From Bacilliculturomica massiliensis (GTDB taxonomy: Bacteria > Bacillota > Clostridia > Peptostreptococcales > Anaerovoracaceae): a DNA stretch of 64,000 bases. Position 1 is the stretch's first letter. The number at the start of each line of letters is the position of its first letter. This document shows, piece after piece, positions 7,564 through 16,569 of this stretch. Made by a program: the position numbers and the translations under genes. Under the pieces are notes generated by a model. It made no database searches, was not told where the DNA came from, and saw nothing but the letters and a program-made list of their open reading frames with translations. Where the stretch lies: the NCBI RefSeq assembly GCF_900605495.1, contig NZ_LR027603.1, positions 1,959,423 to 2,023,422 of the forward strand, given 5' to 3'.

Positions 7564-8775
7564 TTATTCGAAGCGCAGCGCCTCGATGGGATCCAGCTTT
7601 GCCGCCCGTCTGGCCGGATAGATTCCGAAGAAAACGCCGACCACGGCGGAAAAGCCCACCGCCAAAACGATGACCATGGGGTTGATGACAAAATCCACCC
7701 CGAAGGCAGACATACCTACGGCCGCGATGCCGCAGCCCAGTGTCGTTCCAATAAGTCCGCCGATGGCTGATATGATCATGGATTCCGTCAGGAACTGAAA
7801 CAGTATGTCTCCCGTCCTGGCGCCCAGTGATTTTCTGATGCCGATCTCTCTCGTCCGCTCTGTCACGGATACCAGCATAATATTCATGATGCCTATTCCG
7901 CCTACCAGAAGCGAGATTCCGGCGATGATGCCGATGGCCGTGGATACCGTGGAAAGCATACTGGTCATCATATTGGCCTGGGCCTCTGCAGATTCGTACA
8001 TGTAGTATCCCTCCGGCATGCCCTTCATCTTGGCCATGTAAGCCGTGATCTTTTCACCTGCCTCCGTCTGGTTCACGCCTTCCGCCGTATACATGTAAAA
8101 GTATGCGGTCCAGTCGGCCTGGCTGGGCATCAGCGAGTAGGGAATGTAACCGAAGTCGTTCTGACTGGTGTTCATGGCGGTGAAGATCGAGTCTTCTTCC
8201 TTGTAGACGCCGACCACCGTGAATTCCTTGAGTTCTTCTTCCACGGTCAGGTCCACGGTCTTGCCCACCGCGTTCTCCGTGCCGAACATCTTTTTTGCCG
8301 TCTTTGCCTCGATGACCAGACGGGGTTTGGCCCCATTTACGTCGGCCTCGTTGATGTAACGGCCGTAGATCATATTCAGATTCAGCATCTTGTCCCTGCC
8401 CGCCGCCGTTCCGGACATGCTGATCTTTCCATCCAGCCTTCCGATGCGATAATCGCTGGAAGCGCTCACATTTGGATCAATATAGGCGATGTACTCCGGG
8501 AACTTTGCCTTCAGGGTATTCATGTCATCCCTGTCAAACAGCGCGTCTGAGGGGATATAATCGTCGATCATGTTCCAGTTTGGATAGGTGACCATGGCGC
8601 TTTTTCCCACGGAAGCGAACTGTTTATCCAGAACTCCCTGCATGCTGGAACCGATAGCCGTGATGGCGATGACCGAGCTGATGCCGATGATGATGCCCAG
8701 CATGGTCAGAAAGGACCGCATTTTGTTGATGCGGATCGCATTCAGCGCCAGCTTTATGTTTTCAATGATCAGCAC
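7564..8775 (-). CDS. MacB-like ABC transporter permease
   Basis: A 403-residue permease of the MacB/FtsX type. One N-terminal helix (about residues 20-40, FLTMLGIIIGISSVIAITAIG) is followed by a large extracytoplasmic domain (about 45-270). Three C-terminal helices include SLLVGGIGIMNIMLVSVTERTREIGIRKSLGA, the canonical cytoplasmic coupling region. It ends PARRAAKLDPIEALRFE, typical of the family. It overlaps the ATPase gene by 7 bases and lies last in a three-gene operon (adaptor, ATPase, permease). In Gram-positive bacteria such tripartite sets act as mechanotransmission exporters or resistance systems for peptides or amphiphiles; the substrate here is unknown. Confidence 0.93.
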   Translation of the reverse strand: MLIIENIKLALNAIRINKMRSFLTMLGIIIGISSVIAITAIGSSMQGVLDKQFASVGKSAMVTYPNWNMIDDYIPSDALFDRDDMNTLKAKFPEYIAYIDPNVSASSDYRIGRLDGKISMSGTAAGRDKMLNLNMIYGRYINEADVNGAKPRLVIEAKTAKKMFGTENAVGKTVDLTVEEELKEFTVVGVYKEEDSIFTAMNTSQNDFGYIPYSLMPSQADWTAYFYMYTAEGVNQTEAGEKITAYMAKMKGMPEGYYMYESAEAQANMMTSMLSTVSTAIGIIAGISLLVGGIGIMNIMLVSVTERTREIGIRKSLGARTGDILFQFLTESMIISAIGGLIGTTLGCGIAAVGMSAFGVDFVINPMVIVLAVGFSAVVGVFFGIYPARRAAKLDPIEALRFE

Positions 8776-9470
8776 GGCGCTCCCCCCTTCCTCTCATCGC
8801 TGATGATGCAGCCGTCACGGAAGGTGATGACGCGGTCTGTAAATTCTGCGATGTCCGGTTCGTGGGTCACGATGATCACCGTATTGCCCTCTTCCCGGTT
8901 CAGGCTTGTAAAGATATCCATGATCTCCACAGATGATCTGCTGTCCAGATTTCCCGTTGGCTCGTCGGCCAGGATGATGGGCGGCTGGTTGGCCAGCGCT
9001 CTGGCGATAGCCACCCTCTGCTTCTGCCCGCCGGATATTTCGTTGGGCATGTGAAACGACCGCGCTCCGATGCCCACTTTGTCCAGCAGCAGCTGCGCCC
9101 GCTCTTCCCGCTGCGCCGCCGGCACCTTGGCGTAGACCATGGGAAGCTCCACGTTCTTCAGGGCGCTGGTCCTGGGGATCAGGTTGAAAGACTGGAAAAC
9201 AAAGCCGATCTTCTGGTTTCTGATCCATGATAGCTCGTTGTCGTCCAGCTCCCGCACATCGACTCCGTCCAGATAATAATGTCCGTCCGTGGGCCGGTCC
9301 AAGCAGCCCAGTATGTTCATCAGTGTCGATTTACCCGAGCCGGAGGCGCCCATGATGGCGATGTACTCGCCCTTATTCACCGTCAGGTTGAGCCGCTTCA
9401 GCGCTTCCACCTGAATGTCCCCGTTCTGATAGACCTTCACCAGATTATCAATTCGTATAATCTCTCCCAT
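8769..9470 (-). CDS. MacB/LolD-type ABC transporter ATP-binding protein
   Basis: ATPase of 233 residues with Walker A GASGSGKST, Q-loop FVFQSFNLIPR, signature [15 protein letters not shown], Walker B ILADEPTGNLD and an H-loop VTHEP. The GTG and ATG starts are adjacent; AGGAGG sits 6 bases before the ATG at 9470, which is preferred. It lies between the adaptor gene (10-base gap) and the permease (7-base overlap). It powers the MacB-like permease rather than a classical importer, as expected from its LolD-like sequence. Confidence 0.94.
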   Translation of the reverse strand: MGEIIRIDNLVKVYQNGDIQVEALKRLNLTVNKGEYIAIMGASGSGKSTLMNILGCLDRPTDGHYYLDGVDVRELDDNELSWIRNQKIGFVFQSFNLIPRTSALKNVELPMVYAKVPAAQREERAQLLLDKVGIGARSFHMPNEISGGQKQRVAIARALANQPPIILADEPTGNLDSRSSVEIMDIFTSLNREEGNTVIIVTHEPDIAEFTDRVITFRDGCIISDERKGGAPC

Positions 9471-9480
9471 CACCGGCCTC

Positions 9481-10782
9481 CTACTCTGCCGCCGCGCCGT
9501 CGGGAACGCCGCCGTCCGCTCCTGCCGCGCCCGCGCCGGCGGGTACGATGACCTGGCCGTCGGTCATACCAGGAGTGGGACTGAGCACGATGATGTCCCC
9601 TTCCTTCACATTATCGGAGGTGACCTCGATATAAAAATCGCTTTCCAGCCCGGTGGTGATCACCTGCTTTACCAGCTTGTTGTCCTTGGACACGGTAAAC
9701 AGGTAGGTCTCTCCCGTGGCCTGGTCAGCCTGGATCGCATCCAGAGGCACCGCCACCGCGTTTTTGCTCTCATTTACGAGAATATCTGCTTTGGCCGTAA
9801 CGCCTGCGATCAGTCCCGAACCGTTGGTGACGTCGATCTTGACCGGAATGACCATTTCTTTTCCGGAGGAATCCTTCAGCTCTCCGGTGGGAGCGATGTG
9901 GGATACCACGCCTTCCGCCGTATTTCCGCCCAGTACCTCAGCGGAGATGTTTACCTTCTGGCCCACCTGTATCTTGCTGATGTCGTACTCGCTGGCCTTT
10001 ACCTGCATCTTCAGGCTGGACAGATCCTCGACCACGAACAGCGCCGTACCGTTGGCCATTTGGCTGGCGGTAAAACCTACCTTGGCGTTTACACGGGTCA
10101 CAACGCCGCTGATGGGGCTGGTGATCCGCAGGTCTTCATTGTCGGTCCGGTCCACCTTGGCGATGGCCAGCGACGTCTTCGCATTCTCGTAAGCGGTCTC
10201 CGCCTTCTGGAACTCCTGCTCGGAGATCACGCCTTCCGAATAAAGTTTTTTCGATGTATCGTAATCGAATTTCGCGGACTCCAGATTGTTCTGGGCCTGC
10301 TGAATATCATACTTCTGCGTTCTGTTGGAGGTATCTTCCTTATCCTTCAGCGTCGCCAGCAGCTGACCCGCAGATACTGTATCTCCCTCCCTGACGGAGA
10401 TAGAGACGATCTCCCTGTCCAGCGCGGAACTGACCTCCGCCCGATCGTTTCCTTCCACAGTTCCCTTGATGGAAATGACCTGCTGAACATCCATGCGTTC
10501 GACCGTACCCGTAGAAGTGGGCATCACCGGTTCGCCGCCGCCCATAAATACCTTCGCCGCTGCCACTACTATCAGCAGTACCACCACTGCGGCGATTATT
10601 TTCTTTTTCTTGCCCTTCTTCTTGCCTTTTGGCATGCCGTAAGGCGCCTTACTATGACCCTCAGGCGCCGCGGCGTTTCCCGCCGGGCTCTCCGGCGCGT
10701 CCGCCCCGGAACCATCGCCGGCTCCCCCGATGATCGCCGACTGCGATTTCTGCATCTGATCTGATTTCTTTTTCCCAAACAT
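9481..10782 (-). CDS. HlyD/MacA-family membrane fusion adaptor
   Basis: Adaptor subunit of 433 residues. A basic Lys-rich stretch (about 51-61) precedes one membrane helix (62-78). A barrel/lipoyl half containing EVSSALDREIVSISVREGDTV comes next, then a coiled-coil hairpin (about 150-205, rich in Gln, Glu and Lys), the second lipoyl half and a beta-barrel region. It ends in an Ala/Gly-rich tail. The ATG at 10782 is preceded by GGGAGG; the open frame extends further upstream but with low-quality, GC-rich sequence and no such site. It is first in the operon with the ATPase and permease. It presumably bridges the permease to the cell wall side. Confidence 0.92.
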   Translation of the reverse strand: MFGKKKSDQMQKSQSAIIGGAGDGSGADAPESPAGNAAAPEGHSKAPYGMPKGKKKGKKKKIIAAVVVLLIVVAAAKVFMGGGEPVMPTSTGTVERMDVQQVISIKGTVEGNDRAEVSSALDREIVSISVREGDTVSAGQLLATLKDKEDTSNRTQKYDIQQAQNNLESAKFDYDTSKKLYSEGVISEQEFQKAETAYENAKTSLAIAKVDRTDNEDLRITSPISGVVTRVNAKVGFTASQMANGTALFVVEDLSSLKMQVKASEYDISKIQVGQKVNISAEVLGGNTAEGVVSHIAPTGELKDSSGKEMVIPVKIDVTNGSGLIAGVTAKADILVNESKNAVAVPLDAIQADQATGETYLFTVSKDNKLVKQVITTGLESDFYIEVTSDNVKEGDIIVLSPTPGMTDGQVIVPAGAGAAGADGGVPDGAAAE

Positions 10783-11107
10783 GTTTTTTCCTCCCTTTTG
10801 CATCAGCCGCTTTTCTCGCGTCCGCAGACGCCTCGTCGGCGCGCCTGACCGACAGTCTCTGTTCGGTCTGTCCCGCTGCCGGCATGCTGTTCTCTCTGCG
10901 GCGCGGCCCTGCCTCGGACCGCCATCCGCGTTTCCGCGGTCCCCGTGCGGCAGCCGGTCCATTTCCCCGGCTTTTTTCATTTACAACTACAAAACGAAGT
11001 ATAACACAGATTATCTTCATATTTCTTGTCAAATTTCTTACGATAAAGTGACTAAATTGATACAATCCGCGGTCAAAACCCTCTGTCTGGGTGAATGCAG
11101 CTGATTT

Positions 11108-12295
11108 TTAACACGATTCCAGAACCGCTTTCAAAAGACGCTTGGCCACCCGTTTGACCGGAGCTTTGGTCACATTGGAATTGACCAGCAGCGTCAGATC
11201 CAGTTCCGGACAGATCCAGAAGCTGGCCCGGAATCCCTGATCCGTCCCCTCGTGGCCGTACAGCGTGTAGCCCTCCTGCTCCCGAATAAACCAGCTCAGC
11301 CCGATGTGCTCCCCGTTGTTGGGAACGACGGCCCGCGGTCTCCATACCTCCTCATAATACGCCGGCGGGAACAGCTGCGGTCCGTGGCCGCCGCAGGCGT
11401 GGGCCAGATGGGCCCGCGCGAACCGCTCCATATCCTCCTGACATGAACTCAGCGTTGAGCTGGCGCAGTGTTCCCGGTTGTAGGGATAGTGCGTCTCCAG
11501 TTTCAGCTTCCCCTCCTCCGTTCTCCCGTGAGGCATGGCCATGGGCGGATCCGACAGCCGCGCCAGATTCTGCAGGTCAAGCAGGCGCCTGAGTTCATCT
11601 GTCTTCCCCGGCGATCTCCAGTCCCCGCTCTCCAGCCCGGCGAATTCCCGCAGCTGAAATCCCCTCTCGAAGGTCCTCAGCGTAGAACGCTCCATGCCGA
11701 GAGGTTCAAATATATTCTTTTTTATATAATCTTCCAGCGTTTCCCCGGCTGTCTCCTCGATCACTGCGCCCAGTATCTCATAGCCCACATCGGAATAAGA
11801 AAAACTATTTCCTCTGTCTTCGTGAACGAAGGGCATGGCCATCACTTCCGGTGAAACAGCGTAACGTCTCAGAGCGCCGTCGTCGGTCTCCGGCTTTTCC
11901 CAGCCAAAATGCTCCACATTGCTCAGTCCCGAGGTGTGCGTCAAAAGCTGCAGCAGCGTCACGTCCCCCAGCCCCCGCGGCGCCTGCCGGTATTCCGCAA
12001 GCAGATCGGCCAGCCGGTCCTCCGGAGCCAGCAGGCCCCGTTCCCACAGCTGGACCGCCGCCGTGCCCACGAAGAGCTTCGTCACTGACGCCATATGAAA
12101 AATATGGTCGGGGGTCAGCTGCCTGCCGTTTTCAACGCTGTCACGTCCCGCAGCCCCTCTCCACGCGAATCCGGCCCCGAACTTCTTCCCTCCGCCGCCT
12201 CCGCTGACGCTGGCAGCGATCCCCGGAAGCGCGTATTCTTCCAGAGCTTCCTCCAGCAGACCATCCAGTTTATCTCCAATTCTCTTTTCCAGCAT
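11108..12295 (-). CDS. Beta-lactamase-fold serine hydrolase
   Basis: A 395-residue member of the class C beta-lactamase / penicillin-binding-protein-like family. The catalytic SxxK is SVTK (Ser70-Lys73), the second motif is YSD (in NSFSYSDVGYEILG) and the third is a GHEG in LYGHEGTDQGF. There is no signal peptide, so it is probably cytoplasmic and acts as an esterase, peptidase or D-amino-acid-type hydrolase rather than a secreted lactamase. The RBS GGAGGAGG precedes the start. No clear terminator was seen after the stop. The neighbours give no clue to the substrate. Confidence 0.88.
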   Translation of the reverse strand: MLEKRIGDKLDGLLEEALEEYALPGIAASVSGGGGGKKFGAGFAWRGAAGRDSVENGRQLTPDHIFHMASVTKLFVGTAAVQLWERGLLAPEDRLADLLAEYRQAPRGLGDVTLLQLLTHTSGLSNVEHFGWEKPETDDGALRRYAVSPEVMAMPFVHEDRGNSFSYSDVGYEILGAVIEETAGETLEDYIKKNIFEPLGMERSTLRTFERGFQLREFAGLESGDWRSPGKTDELRRLLDLQNLARLSDPPMAMPHGRTEEGKLKLETHYPYNREHCASSTLSSCQEDMERFARAHLAHACGGHGPQLFPPAYYEEVWRPRAVVPNNGEHIGLSWFIREQEGYTLYGHEGTDQGFRASFWICPELDLTLLVNSNVTKAPVKRVAKRLLKAVLESC

Positions 12296-12634
12296 AAAAA
12301 TCCTCCTCCAAGTTTCTGTCTCTTATCTTACCACAGCACCGCCGGAAAGCACCACCACTATTCTGGGTTCCGGCAGCAGCAGCCCGGCGCTTTTTTCCAG
12401 TCCGGTCCGCGCGCCGCGGTCCCCCACGGCAAGATCACCCTGTCCCGCCTTCGGCGCCGCCGGCAGACAGACCGGCCGGAGGGCGGCTGGCAGAACAATA
12501 CAGGCAGACCGGTGGACCGGCGGGACGCGGCCGTCAGAATAAGACCGGGAGACCAAAAGATCGGCAGCCCGGCAGAGCAAAACTGACAGAACAGCAGCAT
12601 GGCAGAGCGGCTGGGCATCCTGCGGGAAATGGAA

Positions 12635-12663
12635 TTGCAACCGCCGAATGATCGTGGTAAAAT
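12635..12663 (+). promoter_or_regulatory. Sigma-A-type promoter
   Basis: TTGCAA (12635-12640) and TAAAAT (12658-12663) are 17 bases apart, 45 bases before the next gene. The preceding GC-rich stretch 12320-12630 holds no gene that I can support. Confidence 0.65.
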
Positions 12664-12708
12664 TTAAACATGGATAAAATTCAGAAAGCAGGAAAGGGGA
12701 GATCAGCT

Positions 12709-13071
12709 ATGGATAAAAAAGAAGTAATGGATTTTGTTGTTCAAAAGACCCGTGAATTGATCGAGGCGCCCACATGCAGCAGTGAAACAAAGGCCGCGGC
12801 GCAGGCCTGGCTGGAAGCGGTTGGAACCGGTAAGGAAGCCGAAGAAACGAAAAAATATATCGAGGAACTGGAAGCGGATATCATGCCCATCGACAATCTG
12901 ATCGCTTTCGCGGGATCCGACGCGGGAGTTCAGTACTTCGGAGCGGAAACCGCCGGAAATATTGTGGAACACGCCAGGGAGATCAAAGCAGCAGGAGCAG
13001 CGTACTGCGATTGTCCGGCCTGCGCCGTGGTGGCCGAGATCCTGGAAAAGAAAGACTCCCTTCTGGGATAA
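12709..13071 (+). CDS. Small protein with C-terminal CxCxxC motif
   Basis: A 120-residue acidic soluble protein, mostly helical, beginning MDKKEVMDFVVQKTRELIEAP. Near the C-terminus it has AAYCDCPACAVVAEILEKK, a compact CxCxxC cluster that could bind a metal or act in redox chemistry. Similar short proteins in Firmicutes are sometimes labelled as chaperone Hsp90, which this sequence does not support because there is no GHKL ATPase. The ATG at 12709 follows AAAGGGGAG at good spacing; an earlier in-frame Met has none. It has its own promoter. Function unknown. Confidence 0.65.
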   Translation: MDKKEVMDFVVQKTRELIEAPTCSSETKAAAQAWLEAVGTGKEAEETKKYIEELEADIMPIDNLIAFAGSDAGVQYFGAETAGNIVEHAREIKAAGAAYCDCPACAVVAEILEKKDSLLG

Positions 13072-13196
13072 CGCACAAAACCGAACCTGCGCGGCCGCGC
13101 TCTTACACGGCCGCGCGGCGTCCCGTTTCATCTGCCTTGCTTTATAACACGAACAGTAAAAGATCGTTGTTTTTCAGGCATCTGGAACACATTTTA

Positions 13197-13230
13197 GGGC
13201 ATCCGTCAGCATTGACCGATGCCTTTTCTT
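13197..13230 (+). terminator. Intrinsic terminator
   Basis: GGCATCCGTCA pairs with TGACCGATGCC around a GCAT loop (one C:C mismatch), followed by TTTTCTTTCTT. It closes the small-protein transcript. A second GC-only hairpin at about 13090-13115 has no T-run. Confidence 0.75.
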
Positions 13231-13305
13231 TCTTCTCCCGCTGTTCAGAGTGACCGCCGCTTTTTGTTTTTTTATGTGTAATCCGTGAACTTCCCTCTGT
13301 TTTCC

Positions 13306-13334
13306 TTGTACCCCAACCGGTTCTATTGTATAAT
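13306..13334 (+). promoter_or_regulatory. Sigma-A-type promoter for lgt
   Basis: TTGTAC (13306-13311) and a consensus TATAAT (13329-13334) are separated by 17 bases. The untranslated leader to the lgt start is about 180 bases, long enough to hold a regulatory structure, though none was recognised. Confidence 0.7.
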
Positions 13335-13521
13335 GAAACATTGAAACGACAGGCGGAACCGATGTTTAAAACAGCCCTGCCTCAGCAATAATAGAAATTG
13401 AGAAAAACTTCCGGATCTCCCGCCGCCCTGGCGGCCGTGGGGCAGACCGCATTTCCGAATTCCGCGCAGGTTTTGAACAGAGACAAAAGAAATAACAGCT
13501 GTAAAGGAGAACCCAACAGAG

Positions 13522-14286
13522 ATGCCTACACCTACATCGCGCATTGCGTTTACCATCTTCGGACTGGACGTCATGTGGTACGGAATACTTATCACCCTCG
13601 GCATGGCCCTGGCGCTGGTCTTCGCCTATAAACGGGCGCCGCGCCATCACATTGATTCCGAGCACATCATCGACATCGGTCTGATCTGCATCCCCGCCGC
13701 CATCGTTGGCGCGCGGCTGTACTACGTCGCCTTCCACTGGGAAAATTACGCGGGCGACATCATGAAGATCATCAATATCCGCACAGGAGGCCTGGCCATT
13801 CACGGCGGCCTGATCTTCGGCATGATCGCCGGGATCCTGCTGTGCCGGCGCTGGAAGATCCAGCCTCTGAACGGTCTAGATCTGGTGGCCCCCGGGATCG
13901 CTCTGGCTCAGTCCATCGGCCGCTGGGGCAATTACTTTAACGGCGAAGCCCACGGCGGTCCCACGAACCTGCCCTGGGCCATCGAGGTAAACGGCCAGAT
14001 GGTACACCCGACCTTTCTCTACGAATCGATCTGGTGTTTCCTTCTCTTCTTCCTGCTGCTGTATATCGACAACAATCGAAAATTTGACGGACAGACCTTC
14101 CTGCTCTACGGGATCCTCTATTCCTTCGAGCGTTTCTTCGTGGAAGGACTGCGCACGGACAGCCTGATGATCGGAAATACGATCCGCACCGCGCAGCTGG
14201 TCAGCGCTGTGGTCTTTGTGCTCTTTATTCTCTGGTACATCTATCTGGCCAGAAAAAACAGCACGAAGGGAAGGATCTTCTATTGA
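13522..14286 (+). CDS. lgt: Phosphatidylglycerol-prolipoprotein diacylglyceryl transferase
   Basis: Integral membrane enzyme (254 residues, about seven helices) that attaches diacylglycerol from phosphatidylglycerol to the lipobox cysteine of prolipoproteins. The Lgt signature is IGRWGNYFNGEAHGG at about residues 132-146, with the family RTGGLAIHGGLIFG before it and a C-terminal YSFERFFVEGLRTDSL. Length is slightly below the usual 260-290 but no motif is missing. The start follows AAAGGAGA. It would process the lipoproteins encoded at 6.8, 25.9, 47.3, 51.0 and 52.0 kb. Monocistronic by its promoter and the gap to ychF. Confidence 0.96.
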   Translation: MPTPTSRIAFTIFGLDVMWYGILITLGMALALVFAYKRAPRHHIDSEHIIDIGLICIPAAIVGARLYYVAFHWENYAGDIMKIINIRTGGLAIHGGLIFGMIAGILLCRRWKIQPLNGLDLVAPGIALAQSIGRWGNYFNGEAHGGPTNLPWAIEVNGQMVHPTFLYESIWCFLLFFLLLYIDNNRKFDGQTFLLYGILYSFERFFVEGLRTDSLMIGNTIRTAQLVSAVVFVLFILWYIYLARKNSTKGRIFY

Positions 14287-14427
14287 ATATTCCCTGACCT
14301 GCATTGACAGATCTGTCTGACAGGTCGACCCATCCAGTCATATAAGGAAAAACTATTCATCAATCGGCGGCCGGCGGTCTGACATCAGGTCCGGGACCGG
14401 CGCCGCAGAACCGGAGGTAAAAGTAAA

Positions 14428-15522
14428 ATGAAATTAGGTATTGTCGGACTGCCCAATGTGGGAAAGAGCACACTGTTCAACGCCATCACCAAAGCCGGCG
14501 CGGAAGCGGCCAACTACCCCTTCTGTACCATTGAACCCAACGTAGGCGTGGTGACCGTTCCGGACGAACGGCTGAAGGTGCTGCACGAAATGTACAACTC
14601 CAAAAAGACCGTATATACGGCCATTGAGTTTTACGATATTGCCGGACTGGTAAAAGGCGCGTCCAAGGGAGAGGGCCTGGGCAACAAATTCCTGGGCCAC
14701 ATCCGCGAGGTAGCCGCCATCGTCCACGTCGTCCGCTGCTTCGAGGATCCCAACGTGGTCCACGTGGACGGAAAGGTCGATCCCCTTTCCGATATCGAGA
14801 CCATCAACATGGAGCTCATCCTCTCCGATCTGGAAGTGCTGGAACGCCGCATTCAGAAGACCCAGAAAAACCTGAAGGGCGACAAGAGTCTTCAGGCAGA
14901 GCTGGACATGCTGAAAAAAGTCCAGTCCACTCTGGAACAGGGACTGACGGCCAGGACACTCGACCTGACGGAAGAGGAAGACGAATTCGTAAAAAGTCTG
15001 GACCTCCTCTCCTACAAACCGATCATCTATGTGGCCAACGTAGCCGAGGATGAAGTGGCCGCAGCCGACGAAAACGAATATGTAAAAAAAGTCCGCGAAT
15101 TTGCGGCCGGCGAAGGCTCCGAAGTGGTCGTCATCAGCGCCAGAGTGGAAGCGGAGATCGCAGAACTGCCCGACGACGAACGCGCCATGTTCCTGCAGGA
15201 ACTGGGCATCTCAGAATCTGGACTGGATCAGCTGGTAAAAGCCTGTTACCGCCTGCTGGACCTCATCTCCTTCCTCACCGCAGGGGAGCCGGAAGTGCGG
15301 GCCTGGACCATCAAACGCGGTTCCAAAGCGCCTCAGGCCGCCGGAAAGATCCACTCCGACTTTGAAAAGGGCTTCATCCGCGCCGAGACCATCGCCTACG
15401 ACAAGCTGATCGAGTGCGGCGGCAATCTGGCCACCGCCAAGGAAAAGGGTCTGATCCGTTCCGAAGGAAAGGACTACATAGTAAAGGACGGGGATGTGAT
15501 GCACTTCCTCTTCAACGTGTAG
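14428..15522 (+). CDS. ychF: Ribosome-associated ATPase YchF
   Basis: Obg-family P-loop protein of 364 residues, the normal length for YchF. G1 is [15 protein letters not shown] near the N-terminus and G3 is [27 protein letters not shown] replaces the guanine-specific NKxD, which is the family basis for ATP preference. A coiled-coil insertion lies near 125-170 and a TGS domain at the C-terminus ([26 protein letters not shown]). It acts on the ribosome in stress and translation control. The start is preceded by GGAGGTAAAAGTAAA. A weak promoter (CTGACA 14317, 18 bases, TATAAG 14341) lies upstream. Confidence 0.96.
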   Translation: MKLGIVGLPNVGKSTLFNAITKAGAEAANYPFCTIEPNVGVVTVPDERLKVLHEMYNSKKTVYTAIEFYDIAGLVKGASKGEGLGNKFLGHIREVAAIVHVVRCFEDPNVVHVDGKVDPLSDIETINMELILSDLEVLERRIQKTQKNLKGDKSLQAELDMLKKVQSTLEQGLTARTLDLTEEEDEFVKSLDLLSYKPIIYVANVAEDEVAAADENEYVKKVREFAAGEGSEVVVISARVEAEIAELPDDERAMFLQELGISESGLDQLVKACYRLLDLISFLTAGEPEVRAWTIKRGSKAPQAAGKIHSDFEKGFIRAETIAYDKLIECGGNLATAKEKGLIRSEGKDYIVKDGDVMHFLFNV

Positions 15523-15556
15523 TCTCCCTCTTCTGTGGATAGAAAGGAGACCGTGT

Positions 15557-16333
15557 ATGTCAGAAATTCCCAATAAAATTGCTGTCATTGAAAAAGCAGT
15601 CCGGATCCTGGAATTCATGGTCGACTACCCATACGGTATCTCCCTGAGCGAACTGGAATCCGGCGTTCAGCTCAACAAGAGTACCATATATCGCATCCTT
15701 TTTACGCTGAAAGACAATGGGTATATCATACAGAATCCGGACGACGCCAAGTACCGCATCGGTCCCCGCTTTCTGCTCTATCAATCGGTCTTTGATGAAA
15801 CGGATCTGGCAAGGGCCGCCTCGCCTGAGCTTCGACGCCTGGCTGCTTCCACAGGTGATATCTGCCATCTGGTCATCCGCGATCACTGCGAGGGCGTTTA
15901 CATCGACAAAGTGGATCCTCCGGAGTCCAGTGGTATCGCAGTCCGTTCCCGCGTTGGCGCCAGAGTCCCACTGCACTGTACTTCCGTCGGTAAAGTTCTG
16001 CTGGCCGACCTGTCTGAAGGCGAAGTGGATGATATTATCGCTGCGGCCGGTCTGCCGGCTCGAACCCCCCAGACCATCACTGACCCCCTGCGCCTGAAGC
16101 GCGAGCTGGACTTAGTCCGCCGTCAGGGATATGCTGTGGATGATCTGGAAAATGAAGAAAACGTGCGCTGCGTGGCTGCTCCGATCCGAGACCATGTGGG
16201 CAAAGTCGTCGCTGCCGTCTCCTCGACCGGTACCATCCTCAGCGTCACTTCGCAGACGATGCCCTCCATCATCTGTGAAGTGCGGCACTGCGGCGAACAG
16301 ATCTCCCGAAGTCTGGGCTACAGAATCAAATAA
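15557..16333 (+). CDS. IclR-family transcriptional regulator
   Basis: A 258-residue regulator. The N-terminal winged helix (about residues 8-75) contains SLSELESGVQLNKSTIYRILFTLKDNGYI. The C-terminal IclR effector domain (about 85-255) includes VHLPLH-type CTSVGKVLLA and the late GYAVDDLENEENVRCVAAPI segment typical of the family. It sits just upstream of the KDPG aldolase and KDG kinase genes on the same strand, and a KdgR-box-like palindrome lies between. It is thus a likely repressor of those genes with KDG or a related keto-sugar acid as inducer. AAAGGAG precedes its ATG. Confidence 0.92.
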   Translation: MSEIPNKIAVIEKAVRILEFMVDYPYGISLSELESGVQLNKSTIYRILFTLKDNGYIIQNPDDAKYRIGPRFLLYQSVFDETDLARAASPELRRLAASTGDICHLVIRDHCEGVYIDKVDPPESSGIAVRSRVGARVPLHCTSVGKVLLADLSEGEVDDIIAAAGLPARTPQTITDPLRLKRELDLVRRQGYAVDDLENEENVRCVAAPIRDHVGKVVAAVSSTGTILSVTSQTMPSIICEVRHCGEQISRSLGYRIK

Positions 16334-16410
16334 TCCTGACCCACGCCGTCCCGGTATGAGAAAACTCTCACGCCGGGGCCTTTTATTTTCAGTTGAATCT
16401 GCGTCCCATA

Positions 16411-16439
16411 TTTACTTTGTCACGCTTACCTGCTATAAT
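16411..16439 (+). promoter_or_regulatory. Promoter of the eda-kdgK operon
   Basis: TTTACT (16411-16416), 17 bases, then consensus TATAAT (16434-16439). The adjacent operator begins 5 bases after the -10 and so covers the start of transcription. Confidence 0.65.
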
Positions 16440-16443
16440 TAAT

Positions 16444-16463
16444 TTATGAAACAACGTTTTACT
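16444..16463 (+). promoter_or_regulatory. KdgR-box-like operator
   Basis: TTATGAAACAACGTTTTACT contains the inverted repeat TGAAAC-aac-GTTTTA. It agrees at 17 of 19 positions, by eye, with the enterobacterial KdgR box AATRAAAYRNYRTTTYATT as I recall it. The position over the transcription start fits repression by the IclR protein encoded next door. Confidence 0.55.
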
Positions 16464-16569
16464 ATGTGAAATAAACGATTAATATCCATGGCCGTGGCTT
16501 TTTGCAGGCAGGACTGTTATTTCCCCTGTCCCGGAGAAAGCACGGCAATGTATGAAAGGAAACGCTGTT

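Noticed and set aside
12320-12640. Possible small genes in the GC-rich gap before 12709
   Set aside because: Frames are open only because of base composition; no ribosome binding site or conserved sequence was seen.
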